From: Kingdonia uniflora
Lineage: Eukaryota > Streptophyta > Magnoliopsida > Ranunculales > Circaeasteraceae
Direction: 5' to 3'
Length of the DNA stretch: 64,000 nt
Assembly (NCBI GenBank): GCA_014058105.1
Contig: JACGCM010001511.1
Span: 2,046,001 to 2,110,000 of the forward strand
The notes beneath the pieces were generated by a model. That model did not search any database and was not told the origin of the DNA. It worked only from the letters and a program-made list of their open reading frames with translations. The position numbers were made by a program, and so were the translations under genes. How positions within the stretch are numbered: the first letter of the stretch is position 1; the number at the start of each line of letters is the position of its first letter. Below are positions 55,308 through 64,000 of this stretch, piece by piece.

Positions 55308-56150
55308 ATGGAGACTTCCACCTTGGGTCGTTCAATTACTGAGGAACTGTAGGGTTTGAAAATGTAGCCCTTATGGGGGAAAAATATAGAAGCACTATAT
55401 CGAATGGCAGTATTATTGAATCTGTTGATGGAAGGGAAGGGAATTCATAGAGTGGTGCTGATAGTGAGGATCAGGTCGAATTTCTTGACTTTCCTGGGAA
55501 TCTTCATCGCTATCCTGTAGGTTTAGATGTTTGGAAGGAATTTTGTAAATGTAAAAGTAGGCTAACGGGTATAAGGGGAGAAGTGATGGAGTATTGTAAG
55601 AAACTGTTTAGGGAGTGCTCCGATGGGAAGGGCAATAGTACATTTTTATTGTTGCCCGATTTAGAGTATGAGCAAGCTCGTAGAGATATTTCGCAGGCTA
55701 TTTCCCTTGAGTATTTATATAGGAACTAGAAAAGTGATATGGGAAGAGTTTTTCATGATATCTTGCCTAGTTCGAGTATGGGTTAGTGGTGGCTTTAAGT
55801 AAACTCGCTAAAGGTACCATGAATAAGATCAAAGCCTGTCCTACCCAGTTGAATGGTAATATATGGGAGGTGATTAGTGTATGTGACACCTTAAATACGA
55901 AGTGGGCTAGTGAAGAGAAATAGAGGAGATTAACTGCGTTAGATATAATAAAGTATTATAATGTAAAATACTTTACCGCTACTGGGGTACCTACTTTTCC
56001 TCAACATCTACCCGACCCTAGTTTTTTTTACTTGAATTATGCTGGAAAGGTGTGGAATGATAATTTGGTGTTGATGAGAGGCGAGTGTCTCCAGCGAGCT
56101 GATGAGGACGCCTTGTCTCTTATATATAAATCATTTAAGAAACATAAGTA
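55308..56150 (+). pseudogene. Antisense extra gene, Transposase_28-like domain, element D
   Basis: Opens METSTLGRSIT, as in element B. Patches: DFPGNLHRYPVGLDVWKEF, STFLLLPDLEYEQARRDI, TQLNGNIWEVISVCDTLN, YYNVKYFTATGVPTF and GECLQRADEDALSLIYKSF at the end. The same domain as 39270-40010 and 23030-23735. Several stops and frameshifts. Confidence 0.6.
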
Positions 56151-56208
56151 GAACTTACTAACTTTGAACTGTATACGTTTATGGTACTCCATTGTGTGAC
56201 AATATATT

Positions 56209-57229
56209 ATGTTGTATGTAGATCCTCATTTTTTTATGAAGAAACAAGAATCTTTAATTGATATAGTAGTCCGAGAGGGTATTGTGCTCGAGGCTATATT
56301 GGACGAGATGGAGATAAGCAAAAGTAAGAGGGTCAATAAAAAATTTCTTAAGGTACATAAATCTCAGGCTAAGAGGAAAATGGCAGGTGCTAGTTCCTCC
56401 TTCGAGGCAGCGTCAACTACCCTGGGCACATCAGTGGCCATTGACTTGGCAGCTCCCTCATTTGGAAAAATTTGCGACCAGCTGTGAAGCCACTGGCTAA
56501 AGGGGTCAACTCGGGTAACACCTATCGTAATGTATCAAGAAATAGAAACTTGAAGACTGCAATTTAGATGTCTAAGGCTACAGAAGATGTAGAGGTCGAG
56601 GGTGACCCAAAAAAGAGAAAATTGGATGACCATCCCTTACCTTCTCCAGTTGTGAATAATTTGAAGGATAATGTTGTGATAACTAGCATAGAAGAGGATC
56701 TGCTCGCTTTGGAGAATAAATTCAGAGCTGTAGCTTTGGAGGATGCTGAAGAGCTGAATTATGCGGTGAAAGTGAAGTTGTGTAGGGTAAGTTATGATTT
56801 TCGAATAAGTATTATTTATTTAACATTCTGACTGATGTTTGAAATTGTATGTATAGGTTTTCCGCATACTAAAAGATATTTTCCTTGGGTTTGTGGATAG
56901 GAAGGCAGGGCTTGAGAAGCAGGTTGCTCTGCTCGAGAAAGATCTGGAAAACAAGTTGGCTAAGCTAGAGGGGGAGAAGACTCAATTTAAAAATATGAAT
57001 TTAAAAATGTTTTACCAGGAAATAGTGGATAAGGTCATATTAGAGTTCACTCAACAGACCAATGAGGTGATTGTTGTCCAGGACAATCTTTTTCAACATC
57101 TTCAAGATGACGGTTACAAGGATGATGAAGTAATGGCTATCATGGAAGGACGATCTGCGGGCGTCGCTGGGCCAGATGGAGAAAAGGGGGTCAAAGTAGT
57201 GATGACTCTGCCTCTAAATACTGTGTTAG
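56209..57229 (+). pseudogene. Antisense extra gene, coiled-coil part, element D (cut by element C)
   Basis: Pieces: 56209-56487 (VLEAILDEMEISKSKRVNKK and a Ser/Ala-rich patch), 56568-56790 (KKRKLDDHPLPSPVVNN, then acidic), and after a probable intron (GTAAGTT at 56789, TATAG near 56858) 56893-57229 with EKQVALLEKDLENKLAKLEG. It aligns with 23815-24800 of A. Heptad spacing of Leu, Val and Ile in the last piece indicates a coiled coil. The frame ends by chance just inside element C. Confidence 0.6.
57225..57229. repeat. Expected target duplication of element C, left copy (GTTAG)
   Basis: The five bases before the LTR. The partner lies outside the window, so this is inferred only. Confidence 0.4.
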
Positions 57230-57808
57230 TGTAATGGCCAAATTCCGTAAGCTCGAAATGATTAGGAATTAGCTATCATACCAATGAACCTGTAACAATA
57301 CTCTAATGGAAAGTAAGAAATAAAAATAGGTGTTTTTAGTGTGGAAAACCTCTGAATAGGTAAAAAAACCACGACCTCTTATGGAAGAATTTTGTAAAAG
57401 TATATTTATTGCTTAAAGAGGATATCATTATTACAAGTGATCTCTAAATATATAAATATTTTTAATCTCGTAAATAAGAAGTTTGTGTAATTTTTTTGGT
57501 CCCTGTCTCTTCTAGAACTTTTCCTTTATATAAGATTTTCCTACAACTCTTCATCGTGCTGGAGCATGTTTTTCAAATAATTTGGCTAGTGGTGGTTGAC
57601 TGAATAACTAACAAGTTCGTAGGAAACAGGTGTCTTTGACTGGATAGCATTTTTCGGGTTTAGCTCGATCCACATTCTTGAGTAGTTCGTGGGGCTGGTT
57701 GGAATGTTGACTGGAGTGTTAAGTGTTAAAAATGTGTGATCCCGCGATGGAGGTAAATCGCGCATCGTGAGCTTAATTTTGAGTGAGATCGAGGGATAAG
57801 TCCTTACA
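57230..57808 (-). repeat. 3' LTR of element C
   Basis: 579 bp, TGTAATGGCC...GTCCTTACA, followed by ATCGCCCCCTTGC (polypurine tract complement). Its text is closest to the LTRs of element A. Confidence 0.88.
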
Positions 57809-58129
57809 ATCGCCCCCTTGCAACCGAAGTTACGAGTGGCTTTGGTGGAGAAAGAATGTGTTAAAAGTTTTAAATTTAAATTGGAATAATGATGGCGTTT
57901 GACTGGATTGAAGTTACGTAATATTGGGAAGTTATGGGTATTAAATGATGATGCGGATCCGGATGTATGTGACGGTTGCGCTTGTATAGTTGCATCTGTA
58001 ATGAATGAATGATGACGCTTGGGAAAATATACCTGTACAATAAATGTAGGGTTATATAAATAGTACCTATAGCAAATCTTTAAAATAGTTCCTGTTTGCG
58101 TAACTTTGTCTAAGATGGTGAAAACTCAG

Positions 58130-58680
58130 AGGATGGTTCTTGAAGATTAGATTGCATCTGAATTGCAGAGGTTGAAGTTGAAATACTTTGGTGACCATTC
58201 CTTGGAAATATGGATACCCGCTCCTATTCCTCCGACATACCAAGGCTTATCGGAAAAGGAAGAGGTTGAAGCTGAGGAAGACTTCTACTATAAGTCGAGA
58301 TTTCATGTCGTCATCTTGATAGGCGAGGAACGGTAGGCCTGTCTCCGCACTCTTGTGGAATACAGGGTTAGGGTTTCATATACAGGGATATGTGCATTTA
58401 CGGGGCAGATATGTTTATTTCTTGTGTCACCATGGATTTTAAGGTTGGGCCCTCTTTATCTCTACCAACTCTTTGGTGGTGGTGGTTATTGGAGAGGCAG
58501 TGATGGCAGTGGAGGAGGAGGATTAGAAGTGGGAGTCTGCTAACGCATTTCTATCGTGTTTTGGCACTCAGAAGACCTCTATTTTTCTTGGTGGGGGCTA
58601 GCACTGAGTTCACTGCTTGCATAGTTTCCATTTGAAGTTTGACTGAACTTCGAACGAACTCATGTGAGGAAAACTTTTTA
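58130..58680 (+). pseudogene. Antisense extra gene, leader region, element C
   Basis: Aligns with 4400-4886 of element A: PAPIPPTYQGLSEKEEVEA, then EEDFYYKSR. The homologous start codon has changed (ATG to ATA at about 58206). The frame 58355-58543 matches the second frame of A. It preserves, as ATGTGAGGAAAAC near 58665, the uninterrupted site into which the CACTA went in element A. Confidence 0.5.
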
Positions 58681-59250
58681 CTGTGTCCAATGTCTTTTTT
58701 GCATTAGGGTAAAAAATTACTAAATCAAGAAGAACTGGAAGACATGATGCCTCGGCGTGCCTGAATGACCTATGACTTTTAACAAACAGGGAAAACTTGT
58801 TATCTGTAAAGTACCTAGAGTTTGGTGCTGGACGGATAACATTTTATTGTATTTCTGAGATCGATGTGGTGAAAAACTTGTTATCTGCAAATCATATCTA
58901 ATGTTTTTGACATGAATAAAAGTTGATATTCAGTAAACTATATATAGACAAATTTTCATAATCGAACTGAATTGTGTTGGGCATTAGGGTGAATAACTGC
59001 TTATAAGTGATGAAGCAATGTTGTAATTCTACTCGAACTGAGATGAGTACGTGCTGACAATGTAGTTTTTATGTAAATATAATTTATGTTTTTAACAGGT
59101 GAGGGAGATAAATTGTAGAAAATATGTAATCGCAAAAATTCAAGCTGCTATAGGTCGATAGAGATACGACTCATGGTAACATAAGGTCAAGTATTGTAGC
59201 TATTGTGTATATTGGTGAGGGGATAAGTTTAAATAATTTATTTTAAGATT

Positions 59251-59658
59251 TTGGGTTTTACTGTTACGAGATATAAGGTAAAAAATTACGTAATTGAGGG
59301 GAAAGTGTCTGAGAAACATAGAAATACGGCTAGAATGATCTGTAAAAATAGGGGATGGATTAGGATGGTACGGACTCGATCTCAGAGGATTCGTTATGCC
59401 GTGGAAGGACGGTTGGCTATAAATTTTGCTGAAGCACGTGAAAGGATCTTTGGTTCGTTTGGTTATGATGCTGAGCTACCGGTGAGGGAATGTGAGCTCG
59501 AAGGTTTAGATGAAAGTAGTAGAGAACTGGAGTATGCTCGTAATTTTTATGAGGTGTACTTTTGTGAATTGATTAGGGTTGCGGTAGAACGAGAAAGGTT
59601 GGTAGGTTTGATTGCTGAAGTTGAGATTAAATTCAAAGAACTGAGAACCGATAAATAA
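59251..59658 (+). CDS. Antisense extra gene, MVRTRS block, element C (open)
   Basis: 135-codon open frame. The conserved start is the internal MVRTRSQRIRYAVEGRLAI (ATG 59369), because A, B and D also begin there. The upstream extension is not conserved by eye. It continues FAEARERIFGSFGYDAELP, a charged stretch ELEYARNFYEVYF, and ends VGLIAEVEIKFKELRTDK. From 59369 it encodes 96 residues, basic then acidic, without a signal peptide or membrane segment. It is the only copy of this block without stops. Function unknown. It may be the first main exon of the antisense gene. Confidence 0.5.
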   Translation: MGFTVTRYKVKNYVIEGKVSEKHRNTARMICKNRGWIRMVRTRSQRIRYAVEGRLAINFAEARERIFGSFGYDAELPVRECELEGLDESSRELEYARNFYEVYFCELIRVAVERERLVGLIAEVEIKFKELRTDK

Positions 59659-59981
59659 TGTGACGGGAGGATATTGTTCAGTTTACTAAGGCTGCGATTG
59701 ATGCTGTATAAAGCGTTGATCATGAATAATATAATTGTTCTAAATGTAATTGAAAAAATATAATTAAATCTTATCCTCTAAAGGTGCGAATCTATTTTGA
59801 GACTATTTTAGCAAATAATTTTAATAATTTAGAAATTTTGCACAATTTAGAAAATGAAGTCAATCACTATAAGTATGATAAGCAAGGACTGAGAAACAAA
59901 AATATAAAAATGCAGAAGATTCTCAATTTATTTTGTATGCAAAAGGAAATAGGACTCTGACATCGTACAGAGTGAGTCATC

Positions 59982-60416
59982 ATGAGTGTGGGATGGTCAA
60001 AAAAATATATACAAATAGGGAAAAAAAATATGTTAAAAAAAGAGGGGAGTTCTAATGATGGAAAGGTGGTTTTATTGAAAAGGTATAAGGCGTCTAACAT
60101 GGAGAGTAGAAAGGACGCCTCAGTTCTTGAATCAAGGATGGTTCATGCGAGGAGCAATAAAAGCCAGCTGCTTGAGAGAGAAAGGATAAATAGTTCTTCT
60201 TCATCTTCAATCAAACATTTTTCAACTTCTAAAAATTTGGAGAGCATAGAGAGAGAGAGACAAAAGATCAGGGGATTTGATAAAGAATTATCCGAAGGTG
60301 ATCAATGGTTGAAGAGAGCAAAAGATTCTGGATCTCGTGGGTGGCTATACAGCAGTGTTGTGAGGAAAAGGCTTGACATAACTGTCGATTCTCATTCGGA
60401 TACTGAAGGTTCGTAG
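59982..60416 (+). CDS. Antisense extra gene, basic Ser/Lys-rich block, element C (open)
   Basis: A 144-codon open frame starts MSVGWSKKYIQIGKKNMLKK. The same start occurs in B, and close forms occur in A. It continues VLLKRYKASNMESRKDAS, a run SSSSSSIKHFSTSKNLES, a basic stretch and a Ser/Asp end DSHSDTEGS. Strongly basic and probably unstructured. It might bind nucleic acid, which is a composition-based guess. It lies 320 bp after the MVRTRS block. The two could be exons of one transcript or separate small ORFs. Confidence 0.5.
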   Translation: MSVGWSKKYIQIGKKNMLKKEGSSNDGKVVLLKRYKASNMESRKDASVLESRMVHARSNKSQLLERERINSSSSSSIKHFSTSKNLESIERERQKIRGFDKELSEGDQWLKRAKDSGSRGWLYSSVVRKRLDITVDSHSDTEGS

Positions 60417-60498
60417 AGATGTATGCAATATATGTTGATGTATATATATGTTAAAGATATATGTTATACGAAAATGACTTATCTGAGATATATGCTGA

Positions 60499-60525
<27 letters not shown>
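60499..60525. repeat. (AT)n microsatellite
   Basis: About 13 AT units, within AT-rich DNA about 100 bp before the inversion junction. It is absent from element A at the equivalent place. Confidence 0.9.
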
Positions 60526-60529
<4 letters not shown>

Positions 60530-60639
60530 GATGGAAAAATGATAATTACCTTAACCTGTATCTAGGTCGAGTGTGAGAGGCATCTGTGTAGGGTCGAAAA
60601 CGTGCTTGTAGACAATACATAGATTAAAGCATATATAAT

Positions 60640-61135
60640 ACTAGCTTTCAATCGACATCATTCCAGTTAAATAAAGAATACACTTGGTTTGGCTGATTCT
60701 ACTAAATCTCCTGCGGTTAGAATAAGGTAGAACTTGTTTTCAATCAACAGACTCTACCATTCATAAGATAAAGCAAAGGTAATACTAGCTTTCATCTCTT
60801 TCAATATGTCTGTAACATCATATGAGATAAATCAAGAATACACTTGGTTTGGCTGACTCTACTAAATTTCCTGTGGTTAGAACAAGGTAGAACTTGTTTT
60901 CAATCAACGGACTCTAGCAGACATAAGATAATGCAAAGGTAAAACTAGCTTTCATCTCTTTCAACATGTCTGCGATATTCTACAAGTTAAATTCAGGTTA
61001 TGCCTGGTTTGACTGACTCTAATCAACTCCAAGGTTAAAACAAAGGTGATACTAGTTTTCAATCGAAGAGCTAAACCAGACATAAGATTAAGCAAAAGTA
61101 AAACAGGATTTCATCTCTCTACATGTCTGTATATT
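60640..61135 (-). repeat. 158-160-bp tandem repeats, inverted relative to element A
   Basis: Three to four units. The motif ATGTCTG (the complement of CAGACAT) recurs at 60805, 60965 and 61123. Read on the minus strand, each contains GAAAGCTAGTATTACCTTTGC and TTTAGTAGAGTCAGCCAAACC, the same family as 26788-27290 in A. There the units lie on the plus strand, here on the minus strand. Confidence 0.85.
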
Positions 61136-61149
61136 TCTTTTTAGGTTAT

Positions 61150-62640
61150 ATACAGCTACTACAATGGAGTCTACTTTGCTGTAGGGATGTCAGCTTCGCT
61201 TACCTCTACAATAGGAGGTCGACAAGCCATAAATTCTTAAGCTCGAGCAATCACAACAATCCTGCCCTCCTCTATAAATTCAGCAGATCGGGGGCCCAGA
61301 TCCATTCCCATAGAGCTCGTGCAATTTCCTCGATCTATTTCAACCTTGCAGAAACATCTATTTCTTGGCATACAGACATACAAGGTATCTCTCTCTAACT
61401 CAATTCATTTTACTTCTTCCATAAAATAAGCAATCACCGACCTCAGCAAGTTTGAATGCAAGGCCTAAGTTACAACTGAATGAGAGAGAGCCATCCTCGA
61501 CCTCTGAAGGCGGTCTTCTAACCCTTTGCACTTAGCCTTTTGACTCTCTATTTCTATGTCTATGCAATCTGTAAAAGGAATGTTCTCTTCAAATTTTTTA
61601 GCAGCTTTAGCAGACCCAGCTCGATTAATCACCTCCAAATCAACTACCTAAGCACGAAGTATCTCAATCTCTTTGCTCAGTTCTTCCACATCTGGAGTTT
61701 TTTTTAACAATTCCTCTTTGTCCTTTATAACAATCTCCTTCCCTCAGATAATACACTCTAACCATTTCTCTTAGACAAGAGCAGAGTCCAGCTTTATTTG
61801 GCAATCTTGAAACTGCTCAACTCCTTTACGCACATACCCTTGTATTCGAGCAACATCCCCATCAAAATCTCTTATTCGAGCGGATAGAATAACAACATTA
61901 CCTTGAACAAGAGAACATCTGGCATCATTTTTATTCTTCTTCAACTGCTCCCCAGCCTCGATGCTTCTGACACGTGAATTAGCCAGTGCCAGATCGGCTT
62001 TTAATTGAGCCACTCTCTTATTCAGCGCATTACACTTGCGTTGCACCATCCTAAACTCCATATCTTTAGCAGCGAAAGCTGTAGTCAATTGTTCGGCTGC
62101 AGCTTCAGATGCAGATAAATCGTCTCGAACTACCTTTAGCTAGTTAGCTTTATCAGCTAATTTCTTTTTAAATCGCCCCAGTTCGCTCCTGCTATTCGCC
62201 AGATCAGTTCGGATTTGTTCTTGGGCATGAGTTTTCCTGACCAAATCATTTCTCAAAATAGTCCATTGGCCAATTTAAATCTACCTTCGATATTTTTAGG
62301 GAATGTATACGATAATGGGCCATGTCGGCCTCCCTGCTCTTTACCGTCAATGCATCATTCTCGCTTTTAAGTTTCGCGGCATGTTCTTTTAACTCCTTGA
62401 GCTCTTTTTTCCCTTTCCCAATTTTGGCATCCTTCTCCTCGATCTGTCAAGTCAGGTCGACAGCAGTCTGCATTGCCTCAATAAACTTGAAGTGCACCAT
62501 CACATGTGGATCTTCTCTATCTTCATTCGCCTCTCTCATCTTATTAAACTCCTCTGCAAATTCTTGGTTACATTGACGAGCTTCATCTTCGTGTAAGCGA
62601 GCTAACTCCAATTCGACCTGCACATAGTAGTTATACTATA
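61150..62640 (-). pseudogene. Antisense extra gene, coiled-coil C-terminal half, inverted segment
   Basis: Minus-strand pieces match 25379-26690 of element A in order: VELELARLHEDEARQCNQEF (62620 down), HFKFIEAMQTAVDLT, the open frame 62088-61771 (AAKDMEFRMVQRKCNALNKR, then LVQGNVVILSARIRDFDGD), then ELSKEIEILRAQVVDLEV (about 61660) and the terminal VEIDRGNCTSSMGM with RSAEFIEEGR (about 61300). Heptad-rich and charged. Stops separate the pieces. Confidence 0.65.
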
Positions 62641-63190
62641 TCAAGTTCGATTCAGAACACTCAATCACTACATATGACTCACTGCTAGCAATATATCAAT
62701 TTTTTGACATCTACTGTATAAAGCTACTTCTGGACTTATGGTTGAAGTACAATCTCGGATGAATACTCCATACAAATATTTCCAAGTCTAAGGTACACAT
62801 TCTTTATATGCTTGTTTGCCAAAAAACTAACATCTTTTATACGCACCATTCCCAGGCCGTTTGTACCTAAACAGGTAACGAATATTAGGTTTGTCTCTAC
62901 ACTCTATCTATTAATTTGTCCTACTATATTAATAAAGCATACAAATCAAATATTTCTTGCTTAATTCTAACCTACAGCTCCGCTTACAAAGATAGCAGGG
63001 ACGTTGAGTTTTCTCTCTCCTTAACAAGCTTAACCTCTAAATCCTTTATTCTGAGGCGTATGTTCTCAAGTCCTTGCAGTAATATTTACGAAAGTAGCAT
63101 AGCCTACAAAATTCAATCCAAAATATATCTAAGCAGTTTACAATATTCCATAACATCCATACAATAACAGTGTCATCTCACTATCCTACC
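62640..63190 (-). other. Intron-like AT-rich stretch of the inverted antisense gene
   Basis: It corresponds to the non-coding stretch 24890-25375 of element A. A short coding patch at about 63060-62960 aligns with RIKDLEVKLVKERENSTSL, the counterpart of A 24920-25010. Otherwise no coding signal. Confidence 0.45.
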
Positions 63191-64000
63191 TTCTCAGTTT
63201 GTACCTCTGGGCGTTCATCGTCATCCTCTTGATTATCTCACACCGTCCGAGGAGACATACCATCCAACCCATCAACGACCCCAACAACATCATCTTCAAC
63301 CTCCTCCTCCTCCATGTAGGTGTCGGTCCTAATGGCCTCAACCTTGCCTTAAGAGTATTCCTTGGGCATAAGGTGCCTCCCAAGCCTATCACGCTCAGCT
63401 ACCACCTCATCCAAATCTACCCTCGCCTCAGCCCGTAACCTATTGATCTCTAGTACTTGAGAAGCCTTCAAGGCCTCCAACCGTTTCCCCTTGTTGATCA
63501 AATCTGACTTCGATTGAGCTGCGCTCCTTTCAAGCTCGACATTCTTCCTCTTCAGCTCAGCTCTCTCCTCTTCGACCCCGTGGCATATCCCTTTCATCAG
63601 CCGAGCGGCCTGCAAAAATTAAGCAAAAATAGACCTTATTGATTAGCACAAATCAAAATACTAAATTGAACTTATTCGAGGGTATAAACCTACCATTTTG
63701 TGCATCCCCTCCTCCCCATGGAAAGCTGCCAGTCTAGCCTTTTCCTCTACCTCTTTCTATTCGTCCTCCACATCAGGTCGATCTTCTACAATCTTCCTTC
63801 CAGAATCTTTAGAAGGCTCAACCCTTCTCTTTTTCGCATTTTCTACCTCCTTACCACTTTTTGTGGCCCTAGAAACTACAGGTCGCTTAAGCATTTGCCT
63901 CTTGGGGAACGTTTGAGCTAATTTACTCGATGTAATGGACTCAGGTAGACCTGTAGAATCTACTCTAGGGGCCTTAGGCAAGTTCACTCACCTTTCCCCA
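63190..64000 (-). pseudogene. Antisense extra gene, coiled-coil N-terminal half, inverted segment
   Basis: Minus-strand pieces: 63987-63700 (SSKLAQTFPKRQMLKRPVVS, then KEVENAKKRRVEPSKDSGR, a possible basic nuclear-type patch) and 63615-63349 (GVEEERAELKRKNVELERSA, then LEINRLRAEARVDLDEVVAE and RDRLGRHLMPKEYS). An acidic region follows (MEEEEVEDDVVGVVDGLDG, about 63300). They match 23950-24800 of element A. An intron with GT/AG-like borders fits 63690-63615. The window ends inside the gene. Confidence 0.65.

Larger units (their letters stand above)
46583..57229 (-). mobile_element. Element D: Tat-type retrotransposon, interrupted by a LINE and by element C
   Basis: The 3' LTR (46583-47096) and polypurine tract open a minus-strand copy. 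Its antisense gene runs from 47500 past a nested LINE (about 47795-53545) to 57229, where element C begins in the coiled-coil part. The pol genes and 5' LTR would lie beyond the right end of the window. The five bases before the LTR are TATAG, the expected duplication sequence. Confidence 0.8.
57230..64000 (-). mobile_element. Element C: Tat-type retrotransposon nested in element D, partly inverted
   Basis: The 3' LTR (57230-57808) and polypurine tract are followed by the plus-strand antisense gene to about 60600. From there the sequence is inverted relative to element A: the tandem repeats come first, then the coiled-coil part of the antisense gene, now on the minus strand, to the window end. 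An inversion inside C, or a second element joined head to head, would both produce this. The blocks before the break are the best preserved of all copies. Confidence 0.75.

Noticed and set aside
60499..60525. (AT)n run as the cause or marker of a special structure
   Set aside because: Ordinary microsatellite. It lies near the inversion junction but not at it.

Overview
The window is nuclear DNA of a flowering plant with a transposon-rich genome. Nearly all recognisable sequence belongs to mobile elements: Ty3/gypsy LTR retrotransposons of the Tat type, a CACTA transposon, a Mutator-like element and LINEs. I found no intact host gene, rRNA or tRNA. The base composition is AT-rich, coding remnants carry many stops and frameshifts, and LTR pairs are visibly diverged, so most copies are old. 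I cannot name the species.

Layout. Positions 1-1316 are unassigned. A short Mutator-like element (1317-2734) has long inverted ends and a perfect 9-bp target duplication. From 3397 to 33730 lies one Tat-type element (A, minus strand), bounded by the 5-bp duplication ATAAC on both sides. It is about 30 kb long because a 16-kb CACTA element (4887-21000) landed in it. The CACTA in turn holds a decayed LINE with a host oxygenase fragment inside it, its own transposase genes (9.9-16.5 kb), a possible organelle-derived patch, and exons of two more host genes (a Ubc E2 variant and a beta-catenin-like protein). 33736-36181 is unassigned DNA with exon-like scraps. Element B (36187-46193, minus) is a nearly full Tat copy with a 5-bp duplication (TCTAC/TTTAC). 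Element D begins at 46583 (minus), is interrupted by a complete but dead LINE (about 47795-53545), and is interrupted again at 57230 by element C (minus), which runs to the window end. Inside C, an inversion near 60610 flips the remaining sequence.

How the parts fit. All four LTR elements share one plan. In minus-strand order it is 5' LTR, a primer-binding site resembling GGYGCCGT, gag, protease, reverse transcriptase, RNase H, a second RNase H, integrase, 155-160-bp tandem repeats, an antisense extra gene read on the plus strand, a polypurine tract and the 3' LTR. The antisense gene (aORF) occurs in all four copies. Its blocks are, in order, a short leader ORF, a block opening MVRTRS, a basic Ser/Lys-rich block, a domain like the plant 'putative gypsy type transposon' (Transposase_28) family, and a long coiled-coil tail. 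This repeated antisense gene, the gene-capturing CACTA and the nesting order dated by target duplications are the most informative things here.
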